Shown one piece after another: positions 1 through 7,155 of a DNA stretch of 7,897 nt; within the stretch, counting starts at the first letter, position 1, and each line of letters starts with the position of its first letter. A model generated the notes under the pieces. The model made no database searches and was not told the origin of the DNA. It saw only the letters and a program-made list of their open reading frames with translations. Location of the stretch: positions 1-7,897 of the forward strand of contig NZQU01000039.1 in NCBI GenBank assembly GCA_002696025.1. The letters are read 5' to 3'. A program made the translations under genes and the position numbers. The stretch is from Crocinitomicaceae bacterium. GTDB taxonomy: Bacteria; Bacteroidota; Bacteroidia; Flavobacteriales_D; Crocinitomicaceae.

Positions 1-330
1 CTGCTCACATTTTTCTTTGGAAAGACCCATTGGCTTTTCACAAACCACATGTTTCCCTGCTTCTAATGCTTTAATTGACTGCTCAGCATGTAAACCATTA
101 GGAGTGCAGATATTAATAACATCGATATCTAAATTTTCAGAAAGAAGGTCATCAATAGAATTAAAGAATGGAACGTTAAAATGTTCAGCATCACACTCCT
201 TCATTGAACGAATGTCTACTAAAGCAACTAATTCAGATTCTTTATCTCTACTGATCATTTCAGCATGTCTCTTTCCGATATGACCAGAGCCTACAACAGC
301 AAATCGTACTTTTTTATTTTCTGCTATCAT
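1..330 (-). CDS. wbpB: Gfo/Idh/MocA-family NAD-dependent oxidoreductase, WbpB/WlbA-like (N-terminal part, cut by window edge)
   Basis: The visible 110 residues are the Rossmann half of a Gfo/Idh/MocA sugar oxidoreductase. A dinucleotide-binding loop GSGHIGKRH begins at residue 14, an acidic residue (D39) ends the second strand as expected for NAD binding, TPNGLH sits near residues 76-81, and the family EKP motif is at 98-100. The start is the ATG at 328-330, whose ATGA overlaps the stop of the acetyltransferase gene before it in transcription order. In known WbpB/WlbA enzymes this protein oxidises C3 of UDP-N-acetyl-glucosaminuronate, giving the keto sugar that the WbpE aminotransferase uses. 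The specific assignment rests mostly on its neighbours, since WbpD-like and WbpE-like genes lie in the same operon. The frame has no stop up to the left edge and the C-terminal catalytic half is missing. Family assignment is firm; the exact substrate is inferred. Confidence 0.85.
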   Translation of the reverse strand, partial: MIAENKKVRFAVVGSGHIGKRHAEMISRDKESELVALVDIRSMKECDAEHFNVPFFNSIDDLLSENLDIDVINICTPNGLHAEQSIKALEAGKHVVCEKPMGLSKEKCEQ

Positions 331-899
331 TTTATTTTTATTACCTGGTTATTTTTAAGTTCATATTTTTCATTGCTTTCTGGGCAATTGGCTATTCCAT
401 CTTCATCAAATTGAAGTCGATGTCCGTATTCACTCATCCACCCAATTTGTCTAGCAGGGTTACCAACGACTAATGCATAATCTGGTATGTTTTTAGTGAC
501 TACAGATCCCGCACCTATAAAGGCATATGATCCAATATCATGACCACATACAATTGTTGCATTGGCACCAATACTGGCACCTTTTTTCACCGTTGTTTTA
601 GAGTATTGCCCTCTTCTTACAACCCCACTTCTTGGGTTCGTAACATTTGTAAATACCATTGACGGGCCCAAAAAAACATCATCCTCACATATAACACCTG
701 TGTATATAGAAATGTTGTTTTGAACTTTCACATTTTCTCCAAGAATTACATCAGGTGAAACCACAACATTTTGTCCAAGGTTACAGTTTTTACCCAAAAC
801 AGAATTAGACATTACATGAGAAAAATGCCAGATTTTGGTTCCTTCTCCAATTATACAGTTTTCATCAATTACTGCTGTTTCATGTGCAAAATACTTCAT
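327..899 (-). CDS. wbpD: UDP-2-acetamido-3-amino-2,3-dideoxy-glucuronate N-acetyltransferase, WbpD/WlbB-like
   Basis: This 190-residue protein is a left-handed beta-helix acetyltransferase with imperfect hexapeptide repeats (for example IIGEGT, VLGKNC, ILGENV, SIGANA, FIGAGS). It closely recalls WbpD/WlbB: it shares the GPSMVFTNV and NPR segment near residues 78-90, KKGASIGAN with TIVCG around 106-119, VGNPARQIGWMSEYG near 145-159, and a short Cys-Pro tail. The length is about that of WbpD. Known members transfer acetyl from acetyl-CoA to the 3-amino group of UDP-GlcNAc3NA, giving UDP-2,3-diacetamido-2,3-dideoxy-glucuronate in the cytoplasm for O-antigen or related glycans. Its ATG shares one base with the stop of the UDP-xylose synthase gene (TAATG), and its own stop overlaps the WbpB-like start by four bases, so translation is probably coupled on both sides. 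Other hexapeptide sugar acetyltransferases such as FdtC are less likely. Confidence 0.9.
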   Translation of the reverse strand: MKYFAHETAVIDENCIIGEGTKIWHFSHVMSNSVLGKNCNLGQNVVVSPDVILGENVKVQNNISIYTGVICEDDVFLGPSMVFTNVTNPRSGVVRRGQYSKTTVKKGASIGANATIVCGHDIGSYAFIGAGSVVTKNIPDYALVVGNPARQIGWMSEYGHRLQFDEDGIANCPESNEKYELKNNQVIKIK

Positions 900-1894
900 T
901 ACTTTAGAATGTATTTGTCAAAGTTAAAATGTTCTGTTTCGTTCAATTCTTCATCTGATAAACCTTTGAAATAGGCATAAGTTCTTTTCAAGCCTTCTGA
1001 ACGGTCAACTGTTGGGTTCCAGTCTAATAAATCTTGAGCTTTTGTAATGTCTGGCCTTCTTTGTTTTGGGTCATCAACGGGTAAATCTTTATAAATTACT
1101 TTTTGTTCTGTTCCTGTTAGCTTGATGATTTCCTCAGCAAAATCTTTTATTGAAATTTCTGAAGGGTTTCCAATATTAACAGGATGTGCATAATCACTTT
1201 TTAGAAGCCTAACAATCCCTTCTACTAAATCATCAACATAGCAAAATGATCTGGTTTGAGAGCCGTCTCCAAAAATTGTTAAGTCTTCGCCTCTTAATGC
1301 CTGGCCAATAAATGCAGGTAAAACCCTGCCATCATTTAGTCTCATTCTTGGACCATATGTGTTAAAGATTCTAATGATTCTTGTTTCAAGACCATGGAAA
1401 TTGTGGTAGGCCATTGTTATTGCTTCTTGAAATCTTTTAGCTTCATCATAAACACCTCTAGGTCCTACGGGATTTACATTACCCCAATAACTTTCAGTTT
1501 GAGGGTGAACAGTTGGATCTCCATAAACTTCTGAGGTAGATGCAATTAAAACTCTAGCCCCTTTAGCTTTGGCTAAGCCTAAACAGTTGTGTACACCTAA
1601 TGACCCTACTTTTAAAGTTTGAATGGGGATTTTAAGGTAATCAATTGGACTTGCTGGAGATGCAAAATGTAGGATATAGTCTATCCGACCTGGAACATGT
1701 ATGAACTTAGAAACATCATGGTTGTAAAACTCAAAATTTTCAAGATGAAAAAGGTGTTCAATATTTTTTAACCTTCCTGTAATCAGGTTATCCATTCCAA
1801 CAACCTTATAACCATCATTGATGAATCGATCGCAAAGATGAGAGCCGAGAAATCCAGCTGCTCCAGTAATAAGAATACGTTTATTTGTTTTCAT
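899..1894 (-). CDS. uxs: UDP-glucuronate decarboxylase (UDP-xylose synthase)
   Basis: This 331-residue extended short-chain dehydrogenase decarboxylates UDP-glucuronate to UDP-xylose with bound NAD. The glycine-rich NAD loop GAAGFLG is at residues 11-17. The active site shows STSEVYG (119-125) and YxxxK with Tyr149 and Lys153. The stretch from 126 to 148, with HPQTESYWGNVNPVG and GPRGVYDEAKR, is the UXS signature that separates it from dTDP-glucose 4,6-dehydratases and from UDP-glucuronate 4-epimerases. RSFCYVDDLV near 215-224 is the usual substrate-binding Arg region. The length fits single-domain bacterial UXS and lacks the formyltransferase domain of ArnA. The start ATG lies inside the end of the UDP-glucose dehydrogenase gene (14-base overlap), matching the flow of substrate from one enzyme to the next. 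UDP-xylose would supply a surface-polysaccharide glycosyltransferase outside the window. Confidence 0.93.
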   Translation of the reverse strand: MKTNKRILITGAAGFLGSHLCDRFINDGYKVVGMDNLITGRLKNIEHLFHLENFEFYNHDVSKFIHVPGRIDYILHFASPASPIDYLKIPIQTLKVGSLGVHNCLGLAKAKGARVLIASTSEVYGDPTVHPQTESYWGNVNPVGPRGVYDEAKRFQEAITMAYHNFHGLETRIIRIFNTYGPRMRLNDGRVLPAFIGQALRGEDLTIFGDGSQTRSFCYVDDLVEGIVRLLKSDYAHPVNIGNPSEISIKDFAEEIIKLTGTEQKVIYKDLPVDDPKQRRPDITKAQDLLDWNPTVDRSEGLKRTYAYFKGLSDEELNETEHFNFDKYILK

Positions 1895-3227
1895 TCAATA
1901 AATTTTGAACAGCAACTCCTACGGTTTTTCTTCCAATAGAAGTGTAATAAAAACCTCTGTCAGCCATTTTTTCTAAATCATATAAATTTCGACCATCGAA
2001 AATAGCATGATTTTTCATTAACTTTTTCATTTTGTTAAAATCAGCATGCCTGAATACAGACCATTCAGTTGCAATTAAAAGTGCATCAACTCCATCAATA
2101 GTTTCATATGGATTGGCTGTGTAAGAAATTTTATCTCCAACAATTTCTTTTACGTTATCCATTGCTTCAGGATCATAAACTTTAATTTTTGCACCTTGAG
2201 CAAGAAGCTTATCAATTATATAAAGAGCTGGAGCTTCTCTAATGTCATCAGTGTCGGGTTTAAATGCCAATCCCCAAATGGCAAAAGTTAAGCCATTTAG
2301 ATCGTTGTTGAAGTAATCATTTACTTTATCAACCAGAATGGTTTTTTGATTTTCATTAACCTCCATTACACTGTTAATGATTTGAAAAGCATAATTTGAA
2401 TCTTGACCGCTTTTAGCAAGCGCTTGAACATCTTTTGGGAAACAACTTCCACCATATCCTATACCTGGATAAAGAAAGCGATGTCCAATTCTTGAATCTG
2501 ATCCAATTCCTTTTCTAACCATGTCTACATCAGCTCCTACCAGTTCACAAAAGTTTGCAATTTCATTCATGAACGTAATCTTAGTTGCAAGAAATGAATT
2601 GGCAGCATATTTTGTTAATTCAGCTGATTTTTCATCCATAACTATTAATGGATGGCCATCTCTAACAAATGGTTTGTAAAGTTCAGACATTATTTTAACC
2701 GCTCTTTCATCTGTAGTTCCAATAACAACTCTGTCTGGGTTTAAAAAGTCATCAACAGCAAAACCTTCTCTTAAGAATTCTGGATTAGAGACAACTGCAA
2801 ATTCATGTTTTGAGTTTTCTTTGATGGCTGCTTCAACTTTTTCAGCAGTACCAACGGGAACAGTTGATTTGTCAACAACAACTTTGTATTCATTCATTAA
2901 ATTACCCAATTCCTTTGCAACACCTAGAACATATTTTAAGTCGGCAGAGCCATCTTCTCCAGGAGGAGTTGGAAGTGCTAAAAATATAATTTCCGCAAAA
3001 TCAACAGCTTCTTTAAGTTCAGTAGTAAATGAGATTCTGTTCGCCTTTATATTTCTCTCAAAAACAACATCAAGATGAGGCTCATATATTGGAACTTCCC
3101 CTCTTCTCATTTTTTCAACTTTATTAACGTCAATATCTACACATAAAACTTGATTTCCGGTTTCAGCAAAACATGTTCCTGTTACTAATCCGACATATCC
3201 GGTTCCTATAACTGCTATTTTTTTCAT
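1881..3227 (-). CDS. ugd: UDP-glucose 6-dehydrogenase
   Basis: This 448-residue protein is a full-length UDP-glucose/GDP-mannose dehydrogenase: N-terminal NAD-binding domain, central dimerisation domain and C-terminal UDP-binding domain. The NAD loop GTGYVG is at 8-13, DKSTVPVGT at 119-127, NPEFLREG at 148-155, and the helix around Lys206 and Asn210 carries conserved active-site residues. The catalytic cysteine is Cys262 in GGSCFPKDV. GLAFKPDTDDIREAP in the C-terminal third is the family motif that contacts the nucleotide sugar. It oxidises UDP-glucose twice to UDP-glucuronate using two NAD+. The GTGYVGL and CFPKDV forms fit Ugd better than WbpA-type UDP-GlcNAc dehydrogenases, and the UDP-glucuronate decarboxylase gene directly follows. 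Its ATG overlaps the aminotransferase stop as ATGA, so the two are probably translationally coupled. Substrate is inferred from motif type and neighbour. Confidence 0.93.
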   Translation of the reverse strand: MKKIAVIGTGYVGLVTGTCFAETGNQVLCVDIDVNKVEKMRRGEVPIYEPHLDVVFERNIKANRISFTTELKEAVDFAEIIFLALPTPPGEDGSADLKYVLGVAKELGNLMNEYKVVVDKSTVPVGTAEKVEAAIKENSKHEFAVVSNPEFLREGFAVDDFLNPDRVVIGTTDERAVKIMSELYKPFVRDGHPLIVMDEKSAELTKYAANSFLATKITFMNEIANFCELVGADVDMVRKGIGSDSRIGHRFLYPGIGYGGSCFPKDVQALAKSGQDSNYAFQIINSVMEVNENQKTILVDKVNDYFNNDLNGLTFAIWGLAFKPDTDDIREAPALYIIDKLLAQGAKIKVYDPEAMDNVKEIVGDKISYTANPYETIDGVDALLIATEWSVFRHADFNKMKKLMKNHAIFDGRNLYDLEKMADRGFYYTSIGRKTVGVAVQNLLNENK

Positions 3228-4357
3228 TTTTTATTCAAATAATTAATAAAACTAGTGCTTATATGCTTTAATTGTTCCTCTTCCATTTCTGTGTGAATTG
3301 GGAGTGATATAACTCTTTGAGTTAGCCAATCAGTCACAGGTAATTCAAGATCTTCACTATTAAATTCTTGAAACATTTTTTGTCTGTGAGCAGGAACAGG
3401 GTAGTAAATCATTGATGGGACATTGCATTCAGCAAGATACCTATTTAGTTCATCTCGGTCTATACCTTCTAAAATAAGTGTGTATTGATGAAAAACATGT
3501 TTTGATTCATCAGATCTAAAAGGAATGGTAACACCTTTTAAGCTAGAAAAGGCATCATCATAATATTTAGCAACATTTCTTCGTGATTCAATGTAATTAT
3601 CTAATTCTTTAAGTTTAATTTTTAGAACGGCTGCCTGAATTGAATCTAATCTAGAGTTACAACCTACAATGTCATGGTAGTATTTTTTGCTTTGTCCGTG
3701 ATTCGCAATTTGCCTGATGGTATTTGCTAAATCATCATCATTTGTGAATATGGCACCACCATCACCATAGCATCCTAAGTTTTTTGATGGGAAAAAAGAG
3801 GTGCATCCAATCGTTCCAATTGTTCCTGTTTTAACTGTAGAGCCATCGGATTTTTTAAAATCACTTCCAATTGCTTGAGCATTGTCTTCGATAACAAACA
3901 AATTGTGTTTGTTTGCTATACTCATGATTTCATTCATATTGGCTGCTTGTCCATATAAATGAACAGGTACAATGGCTTTTGTATTAGGTGTTATTGCTTT
4001 TTCAAGTTCTTTAGGGTCAATACAAAAAGTGTCTTTTTGAACATCAACAAAAACAGGTTTTAACCTAAGTAGTGCAATTACCTCAGTTGTAGCAATATAT
4101 GTAAATGAAGGTGTAATGACTTCGTCTCCAGGCTTAAGGCCGAGTGACATTAAAGAAATCTGTAATGCGTCTGTCCCGTTGGCACAAGGTATTACATGCT
4201 TTACATTTAAATATTCCTGAAGGTCATCTTTAAATGAATGTACTTCAGGGCCATTAATGAAAGTCGCGTTATGAATAACGTTTGAAATTGCTTTATCTAC
4301 AGAAGGTTTAATTTTCTCATACTGAGAAATTAAATCTACCATTTGTATTTTCTTCAT
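3224..4357 (-). CDS. wbpE: DegT/DnrJ/EryC1-family sugar aminotransferase, WbpE/WlbC-like
   Basis: This 377-residue PLP-dependent fold-type I sugar aminotransferase is the first gene of the minus-strand operon. The PLP-phosphate contact CANGTDAL is at 58-65, the cofactor-ring aspartate is Asp158 in VIEDNAQA, and the Schiff-base lysine is Lys192 in FFPSKNLGCYGDGGA. TPSFTYIATTE (82-92) and VPVHLYGQAANM (130-141) are typical of the WbpE branch. WbpE/WlbC transfers an amino group from glutamate to C3 of UDP-2-acetamido-3-keto-glucuronate, the product of the WbpB oxidoreductase. WbpB-like and WbpD-like genes are in the same operon, which supports that role, although the Ugd and UXS genes lie between. 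The start ATG at 4355-4357 has a TAnnTTTG promoter box about 25 bases upstream and no clear Shine-Dalgarno sequence. Other 3- or 4-keto sugar aminotransferases (FdtB, QdtB, PseC types) remain possible. Confidence 0.88.
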   Translation of the reverse strand: MKKIQMVDLISQYEKIKPSVDKAISNVIHNATFINGPEVHSFKDDLQEYLNVKHVIPCANGTDALQISLMSLGLKPGDEVITPSFTYIATTEVIALLRLKPVFVDVQKDTFCIDPKELEKAITPNTKAIVPVHLYGQAANMNEIMSIANKHNLFVIEDNAQAIGSDFKKSDGSTVKTGTIGTIGCTSFFPSKNLGCYGDGGAIFTNDDDLANTIRQIANHGQSKKYYHDIVGCNSRLDSIQAAVLKIKLKELDNYIESRRNVAKYYDDAFSSLKGVTIPFRSDESKHVFHQYTLILEGIDRDELNRYLAECNVPSMIYYPVPAHRQKMFQEFNSEDLELPVTDWLTQRVISLPIHTEMEEEQLKHISTSFINYLNKK

Positions 4358-4381
4358 TTAAAATGAATTGAAATTATGTCG

Positions 4382-4389
4382 CAAAAGTA
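4382..4389 (-). promoter_or_regulatory. Predicted Bacteroidota -7 promoter box of the sugar-nucleotide operon
   Basis: Read on the minus strand this is TACTTTTG, an exact match to the Bacteroidota -7 consensus TAnnTTTG, followed by a C. Transcription would start about 4-5 bases downstream, near 4378, giving a leader of about 21 bases before the aminotransferase ATG. I see no convincing -33 TTG at the usual distance, so the call rests on the -7 box and its position. Confidence 0.55.
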
Positions 4390-4475
4390 GTCAAATTCTA
4401 GGATATATTTAATATAATTAAATCAGTTCATTTTATATTTTTAGAAATTTTATCATAACATTTTAATTTTTATGA

Positions 4476-4503
4476 TTGAAGAATATAAAAAGCATTAATT
4501 TTG
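4476..4503 (+). promoter_or_regulatory. Predicted Bacteroidota promoter of the outer-membrane protein gene and waaA
   Basis: A TTG at 4476-4478 (-33 element) is followed after 17 bases by TAATTTTG at 4496-4503, an exact TAnnTTTG -7 box. This is the only promoter in the window with both elements visible. Transcription should begin near 4507-4508. That falls on the GTG start codon proposed for the downstream gene and excludes the TTG at 4501, which lies within the -7 box itself. Confidence 0.55.
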
Positions 4504-4506
4504 AGT

Positions 4507-5265
4507 GTGAAAAAATATATTTTATTCATATTTACACTGTATATTTCTTTTATTTCTTTTACTCAAAGGAATGTCAAAGATTCTTCTATTTCTACTCCAT
4601 GGGTTTCTATTCATTATAATGGAATGTTTACCTATGGTGACCTAGCTGATAGATATGGTTATCTTAATCATTTAGGTTTTTCCGCAGGATACAAATTAAA
4701 GTCTAATTGGGTATTTACTTCAGATGCTGCATTTATTTTTGGCAATCAAGTCAATTTAACAGGAGTCTTCGATCATCTATTAGACTCACAAGGAACAATG
4801 ACAGATGTAAATGGGGATATTGGAATGGTATATGCCAATCCTAGAGGCATGCATATAAATTTTTGTATTGGTAAAATTATTCCTGTATTTAGTCCAAATA
4901 ACAATTCTGGTTTGTATTTTAATTTTGGAGTTGGATATCTTGCACATCATTTAAAAATTGAATCACAAGATCAAGTAATACCATCTATAGAATTAGACTA
5001 CAGAAAGGGTTATGATAGGTTAACTACAGGAGTTAATATCAATCAGTTTATTGGTTATTCTTTCATGTCTAACTCAGGATTTTATAATTTTTATTTTGGT
5101 GCCTACTTCCAACAGGGGTTTACTAAAAACAGAAGAACAATATTTTTTGATCAACCGGACATTCCAGTTTCACAAGACCTTATGATTGATGGTCAAATAG
5201 GGTTTCGTTTTGGTTGGCTGATTCCTGTTTATAAAAGACAGCCAAAATCATATTATTTTAATTGA
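4507..5265 (+). CDS. Putative secreted outer-membrane beta-barrel protein, function unknown
   Basis: I do not recognise a named family. The product of about 252 residues begins with MKK, a hydrophobic stretch (YILFIFTLYISFISF) and a likely signal-peptidase site before the Gln of FTQRN, as in many Bacteroidota exported proteins. The mature part is rich in Gly, Asn, Phe and Tyr and has short alternating amphipathic segments (for example WVSIHYNGMFTYG, GLYFNFGVGYLAHH, FYNFYFGAYFQQG, GQIGFRFGWLIPVY) separated by polar loops, which suggests roughly 8-10 beta strands of an outer-membrane barrel. I chose GTG at 4507 because the in-frame TTG at 4501 lies in the promoter box and GTG gives a standard signal-peptide start. 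The first in-frame ATG, within MFTYG, would remove the signal. The gene ends in TGATG, overlapping waaA by one base, so a role linked to the outer membrane or LPS is plausible but unproven. Confidence 0.75.
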   Translation: MKKYILFIFTLYISFISFTQRNVKDSSISTPWVSIHYNGMFTYGDLADRYGYLNHLGFSAGYKLKSNWVFTSDAAFIFGNQVNLTGVFDHLLDSQGTMTDVNGDIGMVYANPRGMHINFCIGKIIPVFSPNNNSGLYFNFGVGYLAHHLKIESQDQVIPSIELDYRKGYDRLTTGVNINQFIGYSFMSNSGFYNFYFGAYFQQGFTKNRRTIFFDQPDIPVSQDLMIDGQIGFRFGWLIPVYKRQPKSYYFN

Positions 5266-6512
5266 TGCACTTGATTTACAATTTCTGTATTTTTTTATAT
5301 GGAAAGCTAATAGCAGTTTTTTCATTATTTGATCCAAAAGCAAAAGACTGGGTTAGGGGTAGAGGCAAAGGAAATGTTTGGAACCCAATACCAAAAAACA
5401 AACATTTATATTGGTTTCATTGTGCCTCACTAGGTGAATTTGACCAAGGTTTGCCAATAATGAAAGAATTGAAATCAAAAGTTGAGGATGCATATATACT
5501 CGTTACTTTCTTTTCTCCATCCGGAATGAACCATTTTCATAAACGAGATCATTGTGTAGATTCGGCATATTACTTAGAGTTAGATTCCAAAAAGAATGCA
5601 AGAGAATTTATAAGTTTTTTTCAACCAAAGGCTGCCTTTTTTGTGAAATATGAATTTTGGGCAAATTATATTTTTGAAGCAAAAAAAAGAGGTGTTAAAT
5701 TACTTTCTGTTTCTGCTGTTTTTAGGTCAAATCAAATTTATTTTAAGTGGTATGGTTCTTTTTTCAGGAAGATTTTGAACTCTTTTGATTTTTTCTATCT
5801 ACAAACAAAAGAAAGTAAAGAATTACTTAATAAAATTGGTTTTACTAATGTTTTTGTTTCAGGGGATAGTCGATATGATAAGGTATTTGAAAACTATCAG
5901 TCTATGAAAAATAAAAACGTTCAGGATCTTAATAAAATGGATGAGGTCTTTGTTGATTTTTTAGAGGGTCAAAAAGCAATTATTATTGGAAGCTCATGGC
6001 CAGTGGAAGAAGAAATGGCGATTCAATTTATAAATAAAAATCCTAAAAGAAAGTTTATTTTAGCACCTCATGATGTTTCAAAAAATCACATCAATCAAAT
6101 AACCTCTAATCCATCGTTAAATTGCATTAAATTCACTGATTTTGATAAAGTCAAGTATTCAAATTCAAACAATTGTCTTTTGTTAGATACGATTGGACAT
6201 TTGTCCACAGCATATCATTACGGTTCTATGGCATTTATTGGAGGTGGGTTTTCAGGTAAGCTTCATAATATACTTGAACCATCTATTTTTGGTTTACCAA
6301 CTTTTTTTGGTCCAAATATTAAGAGATTTCCAGAGGCTGAGTTGTTTTTAAAAAACAAGATTTCATTTAAAGTTGAAAATCTAAATGACATTGAAAATAC
6401 GGTGAGTTTAATTGATGAAAATGTAAATGAATTAAAAATTAAAACACAAGAATTTGTTTTTTCTTTAACAGGAGCTTCAGAGAAAATTGTGACCCACTAT
6501 TTAAGTTTATAG
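5265..6512 (+). CDS. waaA: 3-deoxy-D-manno-octulosonic acid (Kdo) transferase
   Basis: This 415-residue GT-B glycosyltransferase adds Kdo from CMP-Kdo to a lipid A precursor on the cytoplasmic face of the inner membrane. An N-terminal hydrophobic helix (about residues 3-22) acts as the membrane anchor, followed by a basic segment. The catalytic-base motif is HCASLGEFDQG with Glu58, equivalent to HAASVGE in proteobacterial enzymes. KYEFW (128-132) replaces the proteobacterial ETEIWP segment, a variant seen in Bacteroidota. GDSRYDKV (200-207), GSSWPVEE (242-249) and GGGFSGKLHNILEP (326-339) are the C-terminal-domain motifs that hold the CMP-sugar. The start is the ATG at 5265-5267, sharing one base with the upstream stop. 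An in-frame TTG just before it would add a single Met and is less likely. The gene probably has no promoter of its own and is coupled to the membrane-protein gene. Whether it adds one or two Kdo residues cannot be read from the sequence. Confidence 0.93.
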   Translation: MHLIYNFCIFLYGKLIAVFSLFDPKAKDWVRGRGKGNVWNPIPKNKHLYWFHCASLGEFDQGLPIMKELKSKVEDAYILVTFFSPSGMNHFHKRDHCVDSAYYLELDSKKNAREFISFFQPKAAFFVKYEFWANYIFEAKKRGVKLLSVSAVFRSNQIYFKWYGSFFRKILNSFDFFYLQTKESKELLNKIGFTNVFVSGDSRYDKVFENYQSMKNKNVQDLNKMDEVFVDFLEGQKAIIIGSSWPVEEEMAIQFINKNPKRKFILAPHDVSKNHINQITSNPSLNCIKFTDFDKVKYSNSNNCLLLDTIGHLSTAYHYGSMAFIGGGFSGKLHNILEPSIFGLPTFFGPNIKRFPEAELFLKNKISFKVENLNDIENTVSLIDENVNELKIKTQEFVFSLTGASEKIVTHYLSL

Positions 6513-6520
6513 GTAAAGAT

Positions 6521-7084
6521 TTATTTATTATTCCAGTTTGACATACTTCTATCTAAGCCAATCGAACAAAAACTTTTAATGCAATCTGATGAAATTAAAA
6601 TGCGTTCATCTAATTTATTAGATTGTTCATCACTCCATTTTCCTAAAACATAAGAAACTTGTTGTCCTTTGATAAAATCATTTCCTATTCCAAATCGAAG
6701 TCTAGAATATTTAGCTGTATTTATTGTTTCTTGAATGCTTTTTAATCCATTATGTCCTCCATCACTTCCCTTTCCTTTTAGTCTTATTTTTCCAAAAGGC
6801 AAAGAAAGGTCATCAGTAAGTATTAAAATATTTTCAATGCTTATTTTTTCTTTTACCATCCAATAGTTAACAGCTTTACCTGATAGATTCATAAAAGTAG
6901 ATGGTTTGATTACGATAATGTTTCTCGATTTATATTTCAGATAAGCAACATCAGCTAATTTTCCGTGTTCATAGCTACCCTTAAGAGAAGACACCAATTC
7001 ATCTGCAATTTTAAATCCAATATTATGACGAGTTTCCATGTAATCAATACCTGGATTTCCGAGGCCAACAATTAAATATTTCAT
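6521..7084 (-). CDS. pth: Peptidyl-tRNA hydrolase
   Basis: This 187-residue protein is a complete bacterial Pth, the cytosolic enzyme that cleaves the ester bond of peptidyl-tRNAs released from stalled ribosomes. All expected active-site residues are visible: GLGNPG (7-12) with Asn10, ETRHNIGF with catalytic His20, KPSTFMNLSG (60-69) with Met65 and Asn66, the aspartate pair 91-92 in LTDDLSLPFG, and GGHNGLKS with Asn112. RLRFGIGN (128-135) is a further family motif. The length is usual. It is transcribed alone, converging on waaA with eight bases between stop codons. The start ATG at 7082-7084 lies only five bases beyond an exact TAnnTTTG promoter box, which predicts a leaderless or nearly leaderless mRNA. 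The usual partner rplY is not beside it. Confidence 0.96.
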   Translation of the reverse strand: MKYLIVGLGNPGIDYMETRHNIGFKIADELVSSLKGSYEHGKLADVAYLKYKSRNIIVIKPSTFMNLSGKAVNYWMVKEKISIENILILTDDLSLPFGKIRLKGKGSDGGHNGLKSIQETINTAKYSRLRFGIGNDFIKGQQVSYVLGKWSDEQSNKLDERILISSDCIKSFCSIGLDRSMSNWNNK

Positions 7085-7088
7085 ATTG

Positions 7089-7096
7089 CAAAAGTA
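7089..7096 (-). promoter_or_regulatory. Predicted Bacteroidota -7 promoter box of pth
   Basis: On the minus strand this reads TACTTTTG followed by C, the same sequence as the box before the sugar-nucleotide operon. Four bases separate its last base from the pth ATG, so transcription should start at or within a base or two of the start codon. No -33 TTG is visible at normal spacing. Confidence 0.55.
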
Positions 7097-7147
7097 AAGA
7101 AAAGAAATTTCTTAATCATATCGTAATTAGTTTACGTTTTGCTTGTT

Positions 7148-7155
7148 TAGATTTG
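7148..7155 (+). promoter_or_regulatory. Possible -7 promoter box of the 105-residue protein gene
   Basis: TAGATTTG matches TAnnTTTG exactly. Transcription would start near 7159-7160, leaving a leader of about 12-15 bases before the ATG codons at 7172 and 7175. There is no clear -33 TTG. The nearby TACGTTTTG at 7133-7141 is a one-base-too-long near match. Confidence 0.4.

Noticed and set aside
17..283. Open frame of 88 codons on the plus strand
   Set aside because: It lies antisense to the WbpB-like gene, whose frame carries clear family motifs; this frame shows none.
771..974. Open frame of 67 codons on the plus strand
   Set aside because: It is antisense to the acetyltransferase and UDP-xylose synthase genes and has no promoter box or recognisable motif.
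2821..3078. Open frame of 85 codons on the plus strand
   Set aside because: It lies wholly antisense to the well-supported UDP-glucose dehydrogenase and has a low-complexity composition.
4501..4503. TTG as start codon of the barrel-like protein gene
   Set aside because: It lies within the predicted -7 promoter box, so it would not be on the transcript; GTG at 4507 gives a standard MKK signal-peptide start.
6505..6530. Possible bidirectional terminator between waaA and pth
   Set aside because: The sequence is A+T rich but I found no inverted repeat able to form a stable stem.
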